From positions 241,528 through 305,527 of the forward strand of contig JAGVXL010000001.1 of assembly GCA_018303805.1 (NCBI GenBank): a stretch of DNA of 64,000 nt, given 5' to 3'. This document shows, piece after piece, positions 44,189-53,818 of this stretch; positions within the stretch are counted from its first letter, which is position 1; each line of letters begins with the position of its first letter. The notes under the pieces were generated by a model. The model was not told the DNA's origin. It made no database searches and saw nothing but the letters and a program-made list of their open reading frames with translations. Origin of the DNA: Candidatus Pacearchaeota archaeon (GTDB taxonomy: Archaea > Nanobdellota > Nanobdellia > Pacearchaeales > DTIR01). A program made the position numbers and the translations under genes.

Positions 44189-44932
44189 CTAATCTTCGGT
44201 TTCAACCCTCGGCGCCAGAACAAATCCAAGTTCAATCCCTTCTGTTTTAAAATCAAGCTGCATCGGATAATCTGTAGAAAACTGCAATAATGCCTTCTCG
44301 CTTAACTTTGATGCCTTGATGAATTTCTTGAGGTATTCAACTGAATATTTTGATTTTGCATCCTGAACATTGAGCTTTGCCTCGTCTGAGCTGAATTCTG
44401 CCCTTGCAGAATTCAAGGAGCCCTTTGCCTCAATTGCAAAAATGCCATCTTTCTTATTTGTAAGGAATGTGCATGCATCAGCAACGATAGAGGCGTCTTC
44501 AATTGCATCAGCAAACAGGGAAGAATCAATCTCAACCTTGCTGCTGAATTCCAGCTTTGGAGCCTGCTTATCCTCTGCATTGGTATCAATCAATGCAAGC
44601 GAAAAGCTCCTTTTCACTTTATCCTGGATATTGAAATTAAGTGTATTATCCTGCCTTTCAATGACAAGGCTGCTTCCAGCACCGCATCTTCTCAAAACTG
44701 CCTTTAAATCAGAAAGGTTCAAGCCGAGCTCTTCTGTTTCATCGTTCTCAAGCTTGAATTGTGAGAATGAAGATGCAGGCAGTTTCAGCATAACAAGGGC
44801 AACATTGGCCGGATCAATGGCAATAATGCTAATGCCCTGTTTTGTGACTCTTGCCCTTACTTCTGTGACAAGCTCTGAAATAATTGCAACTGCATCGCTC
44901 AATAATTTTGGCTCGTCAAGCTTAAGCATCAT
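44189..44932 (-). CDS. pcn: DNA polymerase sliding clamp PCNA
   Basis: A 247-residue clamp subunit from the tandem ATG at 44932/44929, with GGGAG about 10 bases before. Two PCNA folds are joined by the interdomain connector (ALIDTNAEDKQAPKLEFSSKVEI). GISIIAIDPANVALVMLKL and the C-terminal LDFKTEGIELGFVLAPRVE are typical. A homotrimer would ring DNA and tether polymerase, ligase and nucleases by PIP boxes. Length is normal. Confidence 0.94.
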   Translation of the reverse strand: MMLKLDEPKLLSDAVAIISELVTEVRARVTKQGISIIAIDPANVALVMLKLPASSFSQFKLENDETEELGLNLSDLKAVLRRCGAGSSLVIERQDNTLNFNIQDKVKRSFSLALIDTNAEDKQAPKLEFSSKVEIDSSLFADAIEDASIVADACTFLTNKKDGIFAIEAKGSLNSARAEFSSDEAKLNVQDAKSKYSVEYLKKFIKASKLSEKALLQFSTDYPMQLDFKTEGIELGFVLAPRVETED

Positions 44933-45038
44933 TTTTCTTACACTCCCTTTTTTGCATATCATCCTTAGTATTCAAATCTTACAGCATGAAGGCACTTTTA
45001 AATTTTGTTGTTGCAAGAAATAACAATCATTAGCCATT

Positions 45039-45554
45039 TTATTTTCTTCTCAAAAAAGCAGAAACTATAACAAGAGAAAATAAAATTGCCAAACCTGCTA
45101 TGCCTGATGCTTTTGGGTTCTTATCTGTGAAATCCATGACTGCATAGCCTGTTGCCTGCAAGAATCCATGTGACAAAATTTTTATTGTGCTGCTCTGCAG
45201 TTCAGAAACATGCCCATAAACATCTACTGCATTAATCCTGCATGAAACTTCATCTCCTAGCTGCAGGCTTGCATGCAAAATTCTATCTTTACTTTCCTGT
45301 ACAACAGCATTATTAACAAGCCATTCATATTCTACCTGCAAGGAGCTCATGTTCGCATCGTAAATATCTGCCTCGCATAAAACAGCAGAATCAGGATAGG
45401 CAAGTTCAGGCTTAATTTGCAGGGAATTTATTCTTGGGGGGGCATCTGCAACCCTTACATAAACATATGCTGTATTGCCTGCAAAAATTAACTGGCTGAG
45501 CAAAACAGCATAGAGGATTGATATTCCCAACACTAGTAATTTTTTTATACTCAT
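45039..45554 (-). CDS. Small exported Ig-like protein with C-terminal sorting-type end
   Basis: A 171-residue protein with a signal peptide (about 5-25), one Ig/PKD-like domain with two Cys (LCEADIYD, VSCRINAVDVYGH), and a tripartite end: ATGYAVMDF, then a helix (GIAGLAILFSLVIVSAF) and RRK. The build matches substrates of archaeosortase-type enzymes. The region upstream is shared with the divergent primase gene. Confidence 0.68.
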   Translation of the reverse strand: MSIKKLLVLGISILYAVLLSQLIFAGNTAYVYVRVADAPPRINSLQIKPELAYPDSAVLCEADIYDANMSSLQVEYEWLVNNAVVQESKDRILHASLQLGDEVSCRINAVDVYGHVSELQSSTIKILSHGFLQATGYAVMDFTDKNPKASGIAGLAILFSLVIVSAFLRRK

Positions 45555-45601
45555 TTTCTCTTCTAAGAATAAAAGAGGGGAAGGTTAAATATATTCCTAA
45601 A

Positions 45602-46867
45602 ATGCCAGACACAACAGAAAGAATAAGGGAAACCGCAAGATTCTACTACAAGAGGAGGGACATACAAAAAGCATTAGTTGGATTCTCTGGGCATAGGGAG
45701 GTTGTTCCAAGATATCTCGACAGTTTTGGCAGGCGCCCAGACACCTTGCAGTATGAATCAGATGTTTCAGCCCTGGCAGACAAAGGAGCAACATCATTTC
45801 ATTGTTCAGAAGAGCTTTGGAGAGACCCATTAAAACTGAACACAGAAATGACAGAGGAGCAGGTAAGAGAGCTAAGGCAGGGCTGGGACTTGCTCATAGA
45901 CATTGACACGCAATATCTTGATTATGGGAAAGTAACAGCTGAACTGCTTGTTGAGGCATTGAAATTCCACAACATGCATTCTTTTGGCATTAAATATTCA
46001 GGAAGCAGGGGGTTTCATATAGGAATTTCCTACAGGGCATTCCCGGAAAAAATAGGGGAAATAGAAACAAGGAATCTCTTTCCAGAAGGGGCGAGGGCAA
46101 TAACCTCTTACCTGTATGAAATAATCAAAAACAGGCTGGCAGAAAGGATAAATGAAATTTCAGGGATAAAATTCAAGGATGCTGTCCTTCCTGATTTTGT
46201 TCTTGTTTCTCCAAGGCACTTATTCAGGATGCCTTGGTCACTGCATGAAAAAACAAGCCTTGCAAGCATAGTTATCAAGCCAGAGCAATTAAGGCAGTTC
46301 AAGCCAAGCTGGGCAAAGCCTGAACTTGTAATGCCAAAGCCATTTTTGCCAGAGCCGGAGAAAAATGAGGCAAAAGAATTATTAATCCAGGCAATGGACT
46401 GGCAGGCAAGATTAAAGGCAAGCGAGAAGGAAAAATCAGTTGGAAAGAGAGGCGCATATTCAGAAGTAATCATAAAAGATTTGACTCCTGCATTGTATCC
46501 CCCATGCATCACAAACATTTTGGCAGGCATGAAGCAGGACGGCAGGAAAAGGGCATTGTTTATCCTGCTGAACTTTTTCAAAAGCTTAAAGCTGAATGAG
46601 GAGGAGATTGAAAAGAGGTTAGCAGAATGGAACAAAAAGAACTATAAGCAGTTAAGAGAAGGCTATGTAAGGACGCAGATTTCATGGTTCAAGAGACAGC
46701 AGGCAGTGCTCCCGCCAAACTGTGATAAAACAGTCTATAAAGAGATAGGTGTCTGCATGCCAGATGGCATGTGCGGGCTGATAAAAAATCCTGTAAATTA
46801 CACAAACAGAAAGGCAAGATTGCTGAACCAGCAGGATAAGCCAGGAAAAAGGGTGAAGGAAAAATAA
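45602..46867 (+). CDS. priS: Fused DNA primase (PriS catalytic and PriL iron-sulfur parts)
   Basis: A 421-residue primase. The catalytic part has Asp100 and Asp102 in LLIDIDTQ, SGSRGFH (133-139) and VSPRHLFRMPWSLHE. The C-terminal 120 residues match the PriL iron-sulfur domain, with PPCI, PPNCD and GVCMPDGMC giving four Cys. Normal archaea use two polypeptides; a single fused chain is known from Nanoarchaeum and related DPANN. ATG at 45602 is used. The Cas4-family gene follows after 1 base. Confidence 0.88.
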   Translation: MPDTTERIRETARFYYKRRDIQKALVGFSGHREVVPRYLDSFGRRPDTLQYESDVSALADKGATSFHCSEELWRDPLKLNTEMTEEQVRELRQGWDLLIDIDTQYLDYGKVTAELLVEALKFHNMHSFGIKYSGSRGFHIGISYRAFPEKIGEIETRNLFPEGARAITSYLYEIIKNRLAERINEISGIKFKDAVLPDFVLVSPRHLFRMPWSLHEKTSLASIVIKPEQLRQFKPSWAKPELVMPKPFLPEPEKNEAKELLIQAMDWQARLKASEKEKSVGKRGAYSEVIIKDLTPALYPPCITNILAGMKQDGRKRALFILLNFFKSLKLNEEEIEKRLAEWNKKNYKQLREGYVRTQISWFKRQQAVLPPNCDKTVYKEIGVCMPDGMCGLIKNPVNYTNRKARLLNQQDKPGKRVKEK

Positions 46868-46868
46868 A

Positions 46869-47702
46869 ATGAACGATGGGAACAAGGATGTAAGGCAGGC
46901 ACTAAATGTAAGGGACATCTCAGACTACTTATACTGCGCAAGAAAAGTTTATCTGAGAAAAACCCTCAATCTAAGGGAAAAAACCAATGCAAAAATGATA
47001 AAGGGCATGATACGGCATGAAATTTTTGATGAACTCAATAAAACCGAAGCAAACATTGTTTCAGGCATAACACAGCAGAAGAACCTGACAGAGATGGGGG
47101 ATATCTACAAGATGCATCTGCTTGGAATTACAGAACGGATTTTCAGAAAATATGAGAATCTTGCGGTTTCATTTGAGATAAACATGCAGGAATACTGGCA
47201 GGACTTCTGGAAAAATGTGCAGCAGGAAATACAGCTCAGAATCAAGGCAATCTCAAAACTACTTGAGAAAAATATTTTGGGCTATGAACTCTGGCAGAGC
47301 CTTGAGCCAAAATACCTGACAGAATTCAAGATTAGTTCAGAAAGATTGCAGCTTGTCGGCAGGATTGACAGGGTGATGATTGAAAAGCAGGACGGCAGGA
47401 CAATTTATGTGCCATGCGAGATTAAAAATGCAGATGCAATAAAGCCATATGAATCAGACATGCTGCAGCTTGCATGTTATGCTATCCTGCTTGAGGACAA
47501 GTTTAACACAAAAGTCATGGAAGGCATAATACAATACAAAAACAAGAGCATCAGGATTGCGATTGATGAAAGCCGAAGGCAGAAAGTTTTCAGCATAATC
47601 AAATCAATAGACAATTTTCCTTCCTCGCAGATTCCAAAGATACAGGAAAATTTCAGGAAATGTGAGTCATGCGGCTTGCGGGATGAATGCTTTGATATCT
47701 AG
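46869..47702 (+). CDS. Cas4/RecB-family nuclease, no CRISPR nearby
   Basis: A 277-residue PD-(D/E)XK nuclease. The N-terminal DISDYLYCARKVYLR and C-terminal KCESCGLRDEC give the four Cys of the Cas4 iron-sulfur cluster. The catalytic core has GRIDRVMIE and VPCEIKNAD (E-x-K). Cas4-like enzymes resect DNA ends; solitary ones outside CRISPR loci are thought to work in DNA repair or replication. Cotranscription with primase supports a replication or Dna2-like role (inference). Confidence 0.8.
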   Translation: MNDGNKDVRQALNVRDISDYLYCARKVYLRKTLNLREKTNAKMIKGMIRHEIFDELNKTEANIVSGITQQKNLTEMGDIYKMHLLGITERIFRKYENLAVSFEINMQEYWQDFWKNVQQEIQLRIKAISKLLEKNILGYELWQSLEPKYLTEFKISSERLQLVGRIDRVMIEKQDGRTIYVPCEIKNADAIKPYESDMLQLACYAILLEDKFNTKVMEGIIQYKNKSIRIAIDESRRQKVFSIIKSIDNFPSSQIPKIQENFRKCESCGLRDECFDI

Positions 47703-47835
47703 TAAAAGATATATTACAATATATACTATTAAAAAATAATATACAACATTATTACTAAATTTAAAAGGAGATCTTCCCTTCTTTAAACAAGGGGTTATTA
47801 GGGATACCGTCTCGCTGTCTTTGACATGTTGGGAC

Positions 47836-48318
47836 TTAACTAATTTTGCCTTTGTGCAACCCCTTACCTATTTTTTCTAGAATTTGTTTGGGGTTTACAA
47901 TGGTATTAGCTTCTTTGGGATGTTTATGGATATGGTTAACATAATTATCTGCAGGGGATCTTCTGCTACCGTCTTTGCCGAAAATTATTTTTATATTTTT
48001 AAGATTTGGAAACAGATTAAAGAGTTCCCTTGAAAGCATTGCCTTAGGAAAATCTGGGCATATTATCATCTCTTTTATTTGTTTTAAGAAAGGTTCAATG
48101 CAGAAAAAGATAAGGGAACAATGTACCTTGCATTCCCTATTTTTAATCTGGATATCGGAATCAATTATCTTTTTGATTCCCTCCCGCGGAATGAAGACAC
48201 TATTTTTAATAGTTTTAGTCTCATTCACAAAACCTACAACGGTACCTGGAAAGAGCTTCTCATTCCTTCTTTTATAACACTGGGTTACTTGGCAACTTGC
48301 GTCTACATAAATCTTCAT
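47836..48318 (-). CDS. Hypothetical protein, AT-rich gene
   Basis: Not recognised. The 160-residue product begins with a beta strand carrying an Asp (MKIYVDAS) and has a basic C-terminal part with GKDGSRRSPADNYVNHIHKHP. The start resembles RNase H-fold proteins, but the other acidic residues cannot be placed with confidence. Codon use is A/T-rich. The 130-base gap before its stop is very A/T-rich and holds nothing I can name. Confidence 0.5.
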   Translation of the reverse strand: MKIYVDASCQVTQCYKRRNEKLFPGTVVGFVNETKTIKNSVFIPREGIKKIIDSDIQIKNRECKVHCSLIFFCIEPFLKQIKEMIICPDFPKAMLSRELFNLFPNLKNIKIIFGKDGSRRSPADNYVNHIHKHPKEANTIVNPKQILEKIGKGLHKGKIS

Positions 48319-48467
48319 TAACTTTTCACTTCCAATGGATATTTAAAATTTTATATATTCTTATTGCTGGTTTTAATATAAGCCATTTTCAAAGCAAGGG
48401 AGAACAAAAAAGCATAATAAAGGCAAAACAACGAAAGGATTTTAAAGTAAGCCGACTATAAAATTCC

Positions 48468-50240
48468 ATGAACAAAAAACATATGGTTTTTTGCCTTGCG
48501 GCATTTTTTATGCTGGCAATTTTCAGCTCTAATGCCCTTGCTGCTTATAATGCAACAGAGGAGACAGGGCTTGTAAACAAGGGATACACATGGCTGTCTG
48601 ATTCTGTGAGGGGAAAATGGCCTGTTGGAACAGAGGATACGGCATTTTCATTGCTGGCATTGGCATATGACGATATGCTTGCCTCTCAGGGCAAGGCGGC
48701 ACTAGAAGAAACAAGCAAGGATTTGGAGTGCTGGCCAAAGGCATCCTGCAATGTCAAGGAGACTGCCTTGGCTGTAATGGCGTTGGCAAGAATAGGGCAG
48801 GATACAAGCAAGGCAGAGGAATGGCTGATGGCAAAAAATAGCACGCCTTCTGAATTAAACTGGTTCCTGCAGATTGACTCCGCAGAAAAAACAACATGCA
48901 CTGTATATTACAACCAGGACAGCTTAAGCTACAACATAACACTTGACACAAACAAGAAAATAAATAAGGCAGCTGGAAGCTGCCTAAGCCTGAGCTATGG
49001 AAACTACTGGCTCAAGATTTCAAGAGACTGTTATGAGAAAAAATTCTCAATTTCCTGCGACAGGGAGTTTGTTACAACACTATTTTACCAGAAGCCAGGC
49101 ACTCCGACAATATATATATCCAGCGACACAAAACGAATGTCAGCAGGGGGGGAGGCAGCATTAAAGATAAGCTCAATCTGCCTGAAATCACAGGATTCAT
49201 GTGATTATGAAGGCACTGCATGGGCAGCATTTGCCTTATCCAAAAACAGGGACGCCTCTGTGTTCATTCCGTATCTGGTTGGATACGCAGAAGCAAACAA
49301 GAATGTTATGCCTGAAGCATTTTTGTTGCTGTTGACAGGGCAGGATGATTATGCAAATTCCCTTATAAGCCAATTCAAAAGAGAGGGTTATTGGAGTTCA
49401 GGAAGCAGAAATTCATATTTTGACACTGCACTTGCATTGCTCGCCTTGAAAGATAAGGCACCAAAACAAAAAGATATAGCAAAGAACTGGCTTTTAAAAG
49501 AGCAGGCAAAATCAGGTCCAGATACTGGAAGCTGGCAGAATAGCAGGAAAGATACTGGTTTTGTATTGTATTCAGTCTGGCCAAAGGACGCAACATATGT
49601 CAGAACAGAAAAAACCTACTGCAATGACTATGGCTATTTCTGCCTGCCAACCTATGACTGCAATTTTGATGCAAGGCTGCCTGATTATTACTGCTCTGGC
49701 TCAGATGTTTGCTGTATGGAAAAACAGGAGGAAAAACTGCAGAGCTGCAGCGAAATGGAAGGGAATATCTGCGATTACAATGCAATATGCAGTGGGACAA
49801 GCAAAAATTCATTGAATGGATTATGCTGCATAGGAGACTGTGAAACACCTCAGGAATTAAGCGAGTGCGAGAAATTAGGGGATACATGCAGATATAATAA
49901 ATGTGTAGAAGGAGAAAAGAAAAATGATTTGGAATGTGCAGGGGCAAGAATATGCTGCCAGCCAGAAATTGCAAAAAAGGGCAGCAAGCTGCTCTTGTGG
50001 ATAATGCTTGGAATAATCGCTGCAGGAATTATCGCATTTTTCCTGGCAGGCAAGAAATTCAAATTCAAGCCAAGGCAAAAACCTGGCATGATAATAAAGC
50101 CAGGCCCAAGATTTCCCCCTTTCCCTCCCCAGCAAGCAAGGCCTTTCGCTAGGTCATTCGGCAGAAGCCAGCCAAGGGAGCTAAGCTCAAACAAGGACTT
50201 GGAGGAAACATTAAGAAAATTAAGGGAAAGGGGGTTGTGA
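48468..50240 (+). CDS. Surface protein with alpha/alpha-toroid repeats and C-terminal anchor
   Basis: A 590-residue exported protein. Signal peptide about residues 5-25. The body has repeats of the prenyltransferase/squalene-cyclase toroid type: DTAFSLLALAYDD, VKETALAVMALARIG, YEGTAWAAFALSK, YFDTALALLALKD and DTGFVLYSV. A Cys-rich stalk (about 16 Cys) precedes one helix (LLLWIMLGIIAAGIIAFFLAG) and a basic Pro-rich cytoplasmic tail. The repeats resemble those of thioester-containing macroglobulin-like proteins without the active site. Paralogue of the next gene. Confidence 0.72.
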   Translation: MNKKHMVFCLAAFFMLAIFSSNALAAYNATEETGLVNKGYTWLSDSVRGKWPVGTEDTAFSLLALAYDDMLASQGKAALEETSKDLECWPKASCNVKETALAVMALARIGQDTSKAEEWLMAKNSTPSELNWFLQIDSAEKTTCTVYYNQDSLSYNITLDTNKKINKAAGSCLSLSYGNYWLKISRDCYEKKFSISCDREFVTTLFYQKPGTPTIYISSDTKRMSAGGEAALKISSICLKSQDSCDYEGTAWAAFALSKNRDASVFIPYLVGYAEANKNVMPEAFLLLLTGQDDYANSLISQFKREGYWSSGSRNSYFDTALALLALKDKAPKQKDIAKNWLLKEQAKSGPDTGSWQNSRKDTGFVLYSVWPKDATYVRTEKTYCNDYGYFCLPTYDCNFDARLPDYYCSGSDVCCMEKQEEKLQSCSEMEGNICDYNAICSGTSKNSLNGLCCIGDCETPQELSECEKLGDTCRYNKCVEGEKKNDLECAGARICCQPEIAKKGSKLLLWIMLGIIAAGIIAFFLAGKKFKFKPRQKPGMIIKPGPRFPPFPPQQARPFARSFGRSQPRELSSNKDLEETLRKLRERGL

Positions 50241-50306
50241 TAGGCAGCTGTATCTATCGTTAGATTTATTAATCTTTTTTATTTAATTCTTGGAAGAGGT
50301 TATAGA

Positions 50307-52595
50307 ATGAAAAGAATTTGCCTTGTCTTGGCAGCATTACTTGCTGTATTTTCATTGCTCCCGTTAAATTATGCATTTGAAATAAAAACAAGTAAGATGT
50401 CATATCTCACAGGAGAAACATTTCTTGCAGAAGTGAACGCAGAATTTATTGAGCAGCTTGCAGCGAAAAATATTTTCTTTTACAAAAATAACCAGGAGAT
50501 TGAGCCGGCATTTTACATTTTGCAGGCATCAAAACAACAGTATTTCATCTGGGTTAACCTGCAGGACACAGGAAATTACAGTTTTGTGATAAAAAACATG
50601 CTCTACAAAGAAAATGGGGTTTTGAAGGGAGATGAGAAGGGGGTTGAGTTTGAAGTAGAGCCATCAATCAATGTTCTTTACCAATCATTAATCCAGACTG
50701 TGAAAAGCAAATGGCCTAGTTCTATAGACGAAAACGCGCTTTCATTAATGGCTTTGTCTTATGATGATGCGCTTGTATCAGCCGGCAGGGCAGTATTGAT
50801 GAGTAAGAGCAAGGATGGTGGAGAGTGCTGGCCAAAGGCATCCTGCAATGTAAAGGAAACTTCTCTTGCAATAATGGCATTGGATAAGATGAATATAGCA
50901 GTAAAAACAGAATGGCTTGTTGACAGCCAGAACAATCTTGATTTGGGATTGTGGAATCTGCAAATCAACTCTGCATCCCAGCAGGAATGCAAGCTGCTTA
51001 TCAATACTGAATCCCAGACATTAAACCTTTCACAGAGCACAAACACAATAGAGCTGGACTTGAAAAGCAAGCCGGAAACTGCAAGCATAAAAGTAAACTG
51101 CTCTATTGTCTCTGGAAAAATTATCCATACATATCTCGGCAGAATAACTGAATTTCCAATGCAAATCCAAAGCAATGAAGCAGGCATTGAATTAAACAAT
51201 AAAAAATGCTTTGGAGCAGGATACAGAAGCGAGTGCGATTCAGAATCAACTGCTTATGCGGTATTGGCATTGAAGAGCATAGATGCAGAGAAAACCAAGG
51301 CAGTTGAATGGCTCAAGAAAAATGCGCAGACAACAAAGGAAAAATCCATTGTTTTATACCTGTCAAGCTCTTCTGATATTGAAAACTGGCTTGTAAACAA
51401 CCAGCATTCCTCTGGATATTCCAGCAGCAAGTCCCTGCTTGAATCACAGCAGGCAGATTTTGAATCAACTGTTTTTGCGGCATTGGCATTAAAAAAGGAG
51501 AAGAAAACAGCAGAATATGGAAAAGCTGAAACATGGCTTAAAGATAATTTTGTTAATGCAAACTTAAAAGACAAGGCATTGGCAGCCGCATATATATTCA
51601 TAGCATCAGGCATAGAACCGATAATAACAATTAATCCTGCTGCATTAAAGGCAAAAACAAACACCACGATTAACACAGTCATCTCTAACAAGGCAGTCCT
51701 GCCTGTAAACATAACAGCGGAATTTTTGCCATTCAAGACAAAGCAGACTCTGAGCATCAAGGCAGGCAGCTCTGAAAAATTAACATTTGAAGTGCCGATA
51801 AAGATAGGCAGGCAGGAAATAATAAACGACACTCCAGGCAGTATTAATTTAGAAGGCAAAACAAGCCTGCTTGCAGAAAACAGCTACAGCATCCCGGTTA
51901 TTATTCTTGCAACTGAAAATGAGACAGCAAATGAGACAATAGAGATTCCTGCATGGCACTTCAAATTCTCAACAGATAGCATCAAAGCAACAATTCTTGC
52001 CGGAGATGAGACATTGATGCCATTAACCTTGAGAGATTTGTCGCATTATGTCATAAGGGACATTTCAATAACCTATAGCAGGGATTTGAAAGACATAATA
52101 AACATAACCCCAACAAGCATGGCATTTATCAATCCGGGGGAAGAGGCAGGGATAAACCTGACATTCAAATCAGGAAAAATAAGGAACATTTCCGGCTTTA
52201 TTGAGGCAAGGGCAGCAAGCCCTGTAGAGATTTCAGCAATGCTGCCTGTTGAAATTTCATTCACAACAAATGCAACTGCAGTCAGCATCAAAATCAACAC
52301 AACTGAAGAAGAAAAAACATGCAGGGAGATGAACGGAACAGTATGCAAGGGCAAGCTTGTATGCACAAAGACAACAAAGGCAAAGGATAATGACAGGTGC
52401 TGCATCGGGACATGCAAAAGCGGCATAAACATGACAAGGATTGTAGGCATTCTGCTCATAACAATCGCAGTAATAATCCTTGCAGTTTTTGTTATGATTG
52501 GGCTAAAAAAGCCGAAAAAGCAGTCAAGGGATATTTATTCAGACATAGAAAAGAAATATTCAAAGCCAAGCAGGATAATTGAGCCGAAGGGCTAA
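50307..52595 (+). CDS. Surface protein with alpha/alpha-toroid repeats, paralogue of its neighbour
   Basis: A 762-residue exported protein with signal peptide (about 5-23), an N-terminal beta domain (residues 25-125), then toroid repeats nearly matching the previous protein (DENALSLMALSYDDALVSAGRAVL, ECWPKASCNVKETSLAIMALD, described as two blocks). A long beta-rich part follows, then a short Cys cluster, one helix (IVGILLITIAVIILAVFVMIG) and a basic tail. Its stop overlaps the convergent FKBP gene by 4 bases. The tandem pair clearly arose by duplication. Confidence 0.72.
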   Translation: MKRICLVLAALLAVFSLLPLNYAFEIKTSKMSYLTGETFLAEVNAEFIEQLAAKNIFFYKNNQEIEPAFYILQASKQQYFIWVNLQDTGNYSFVIKNMLYKENGVLKGDEKGVEFEVEPSINVLYQSLIQTVKSKWPSSIDENALSLMALSYDDALVSAGRAVLMSKSKDGGECWPKASCNVKETSLAIMALDKMNIAVKTEWLVDSQNNLDLGLWNLQINSASQQECKLLINTESQTLNLSQSTNTIELDLKSKPETASIKVNCSIVSGKIIHTYLGRITEFPMQIQSNEAGIELNNKKCFGAGYRSECDSESTAYAVLALKSIDAEKTKAVEWLKKNAQTTKEKSIVLYLSSSSDIENWLVNNQHSSGYSSSKSLLESQQADFESTVFAALALKKEKKTAEYGKAETWLKDNFVNANLKDKALAAAYIFIASGIEPIITINPAALKAKTNTTINTVISNKAVLPVNITAEFLPFKTKQTLSIKAGSSEKLTFEVPIKIGRQEIINDTPGSINLEGKTSLLAENSYSIPVIILATENETANETIEIPAWHFKFSTDSIKATILAGDETLMPLTLRDLSHYVIRDISITYSRDLKDIINITPTSMAFINPGEEAGINLTFKSGKIRNISGFIEARAASPVEISAMLPVEISFTTNATAVSIKINTTEEEKTCREMNGTVCKGKLVCTKTTKAKDNDRCCIGTCKSGINMTRIVGILLITIAVIILAVFVMIGLKKPKKQSRDIYSDIEKKYSKPSRIIEPKG

Positions 52596-53323
52596 CCAGA
52601 TTTTTGTTTCTCTTTTTCATCAACTATTCCTTCTTTTTTCTCTGCTGGCTTTTCTTCATTATGCTCTTTCTTTACCTCAGAAACCTTAATCTCAACATCA
52701 ATCCCCATAATCTCCTTAACTTTCTTCGCAAACTCCTTTTCTATTGCCTCGGGGACTTTAACAAAGAATTCAATTATGCCCTTGCCATTCTCAATCCTGA
52801 CATTTTCTGCCTTTCCAAGCAAGAAACCTGCAAGAATTTTCAGCTTCTCTGCTGCATCTTCAATTGCCTTATTTACCCTGAATCTGTAAACAACAGCCCT
52901 GCCTGCCAAGGGATTATTAAAATCCGTTATCACCCTGCCTGAGGAAACAGATGCAATCCTTACAAGCATGCCGTCCAGATTAAGCATCATCCCCTGCATT
53001 GGCATAATGCCCTTTTCCCTGAAAATTTTTAATGGTATAACTTTGACAAGCTTTGTGTCTCTCTCGCCAAATGCCTCTTTTGGGGAGATTTCAACTTCAT
53101 GCCATTTCCCAAGTTCCTTGCCTTCAAGCGCCTTGTCCAAGCCAGGCAAAAGCATGCCCTGCCCTATGCAAATCCCCAATGGCATGAACTTGCTTTTTTC
53201 AGAAGCATCATGCAAGAGCCCTGCCTTTTCTGCCTCGTCAAGCAGTGTTGTGTCAAAAACAGCGTTTGTTTCCCTGACTCTTGCTGTAAAGTCCATCTCA
53301 ACAAAATCATTTTTCTTGACCAT
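52592..53323 (-). CDS. FKBP-type peptidyl-prolyl isomerase, SlyD-like
   Basis: A 243-residue protein. The FKBP part has GICIGQGMLLPGLDKALEGKE and WHEVEISPKEAFGER, with the insert-in-flap chaperone domain after it and AGRAVVYRFRV closing the fold. The C-terminal third adds a long-type archaeal FKBP domain and a charged tail rich in Glu and Lys. It should assist folding of cytoplasmic proteins at proline bonds. Confidence 0.9.
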   Translation of the reverse strand: MVKKNDFVEMDFTARVRETNAVFDTTLLDEAEKAGLLHDASEKSKFMPLGICIGQGMLLPGLDKALEGKELGKWHEVEISPKEAFGERDTKLVKVIPLKIFREKGIMPMQGMMLNLDGMLVRIASVSSGRVITDFNNPLAGRAVVYRFRVNKAIEDAAEKLKILAGFLLGKAENVRIENGKGIIEFFVKVPEAIEKEFAKKVKEIMGIDVEIKVSEVKKEHNEEKPAEKKEGIVDEKEKQKSG

Positions 53324-53383
53324 TTGAAAGCAAGAAAAAGCAGGTTTAAAAATTTAATCCTGAAAATAACAACAACAAAAAAT

Positions 53384-53391
53384 TTTATAAA
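53384..53391 (+). promoter_or_regulatory. TATA box of the aIF5A gene
   Basis: TTTATAAA is centred 25 bases before the ATG at 53413, predicting a leaderless transcript that also covers eL40. Confidence 0.65.
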
Positions 53392-53412
53392 CCATTCTAA
53401 TCTACAACTTGC

Positions 53413-53811
53413 ATGCCAATCAAGATGGTTTATGTTACTGAATTAAGAGAGGGGAATTATGTGATTATTGAAGGGGTTCCATGCATTGTCAGGAACATAG
53501 AGATAAGCAAGACAGGGAAGCACGGGCATTCCAAGGCAAGATTTGATGCTATTGGCTTGATTGACAACAAGAAGAGGGTCGTTCTTTTGCCTGGGCATGA
53601 AAAACTTGATGTTCCTTTGGTTGAGAAGAAAAGGGGGCAAGTCCTGTCAATAAGAGAAAAAGCAAGCATAATGGATTTGGAAAGCTTTGAAACAATTGAG
53701 ATTGCAGTTCCTGATGATTTAAAAGAAGAGATTAAAGAAGGCGTTCAAGTGGAGTACTGGGATGTTGAGGGGCAGAAAGTAATAAAAAGGGTAATGGGTT
53801 CTGCTGCCTGA
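53413..53811 (+). CDS. eif5A: Translation factor aIF5A
   Basis: A 132-residue factor that rescues ribosomes stalled on proline-rich and other poor peptides. The hypusine loop SKTGKHGHSKA is intact with Lys36 as the modified residue. The N-terminal SH3-like domain and C-terminal OB fold (SIMDLESFETIEIAVPDDL) are complete. eL40 starts 7 bases after the stop, so they form an operon. Deoxyhypusine synthase should be encoded elsewhere. Confidence 0.95.
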   Translation: MPIKMVYVTELREGNYVIIEGVPCIVRNIEISKTGKHGHSKARFDAIGLIDNKKRVVLLPGHEKLDVPLVEKKRGQVLSIREKASIMDLESFETIEIAVPDDLKEEIKEGVQVEYWDVEGQKVIKRVMGSAA

Positions 53812-53818
53812 CTGAAAA

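Noticed and set aside
46869-47702. CRISPR-Cas locus suggested by the Cas4-like gene
   Set aside because: No array, Cas1, Cas2 or effector gene is present in the window; the gene is linked to primase.
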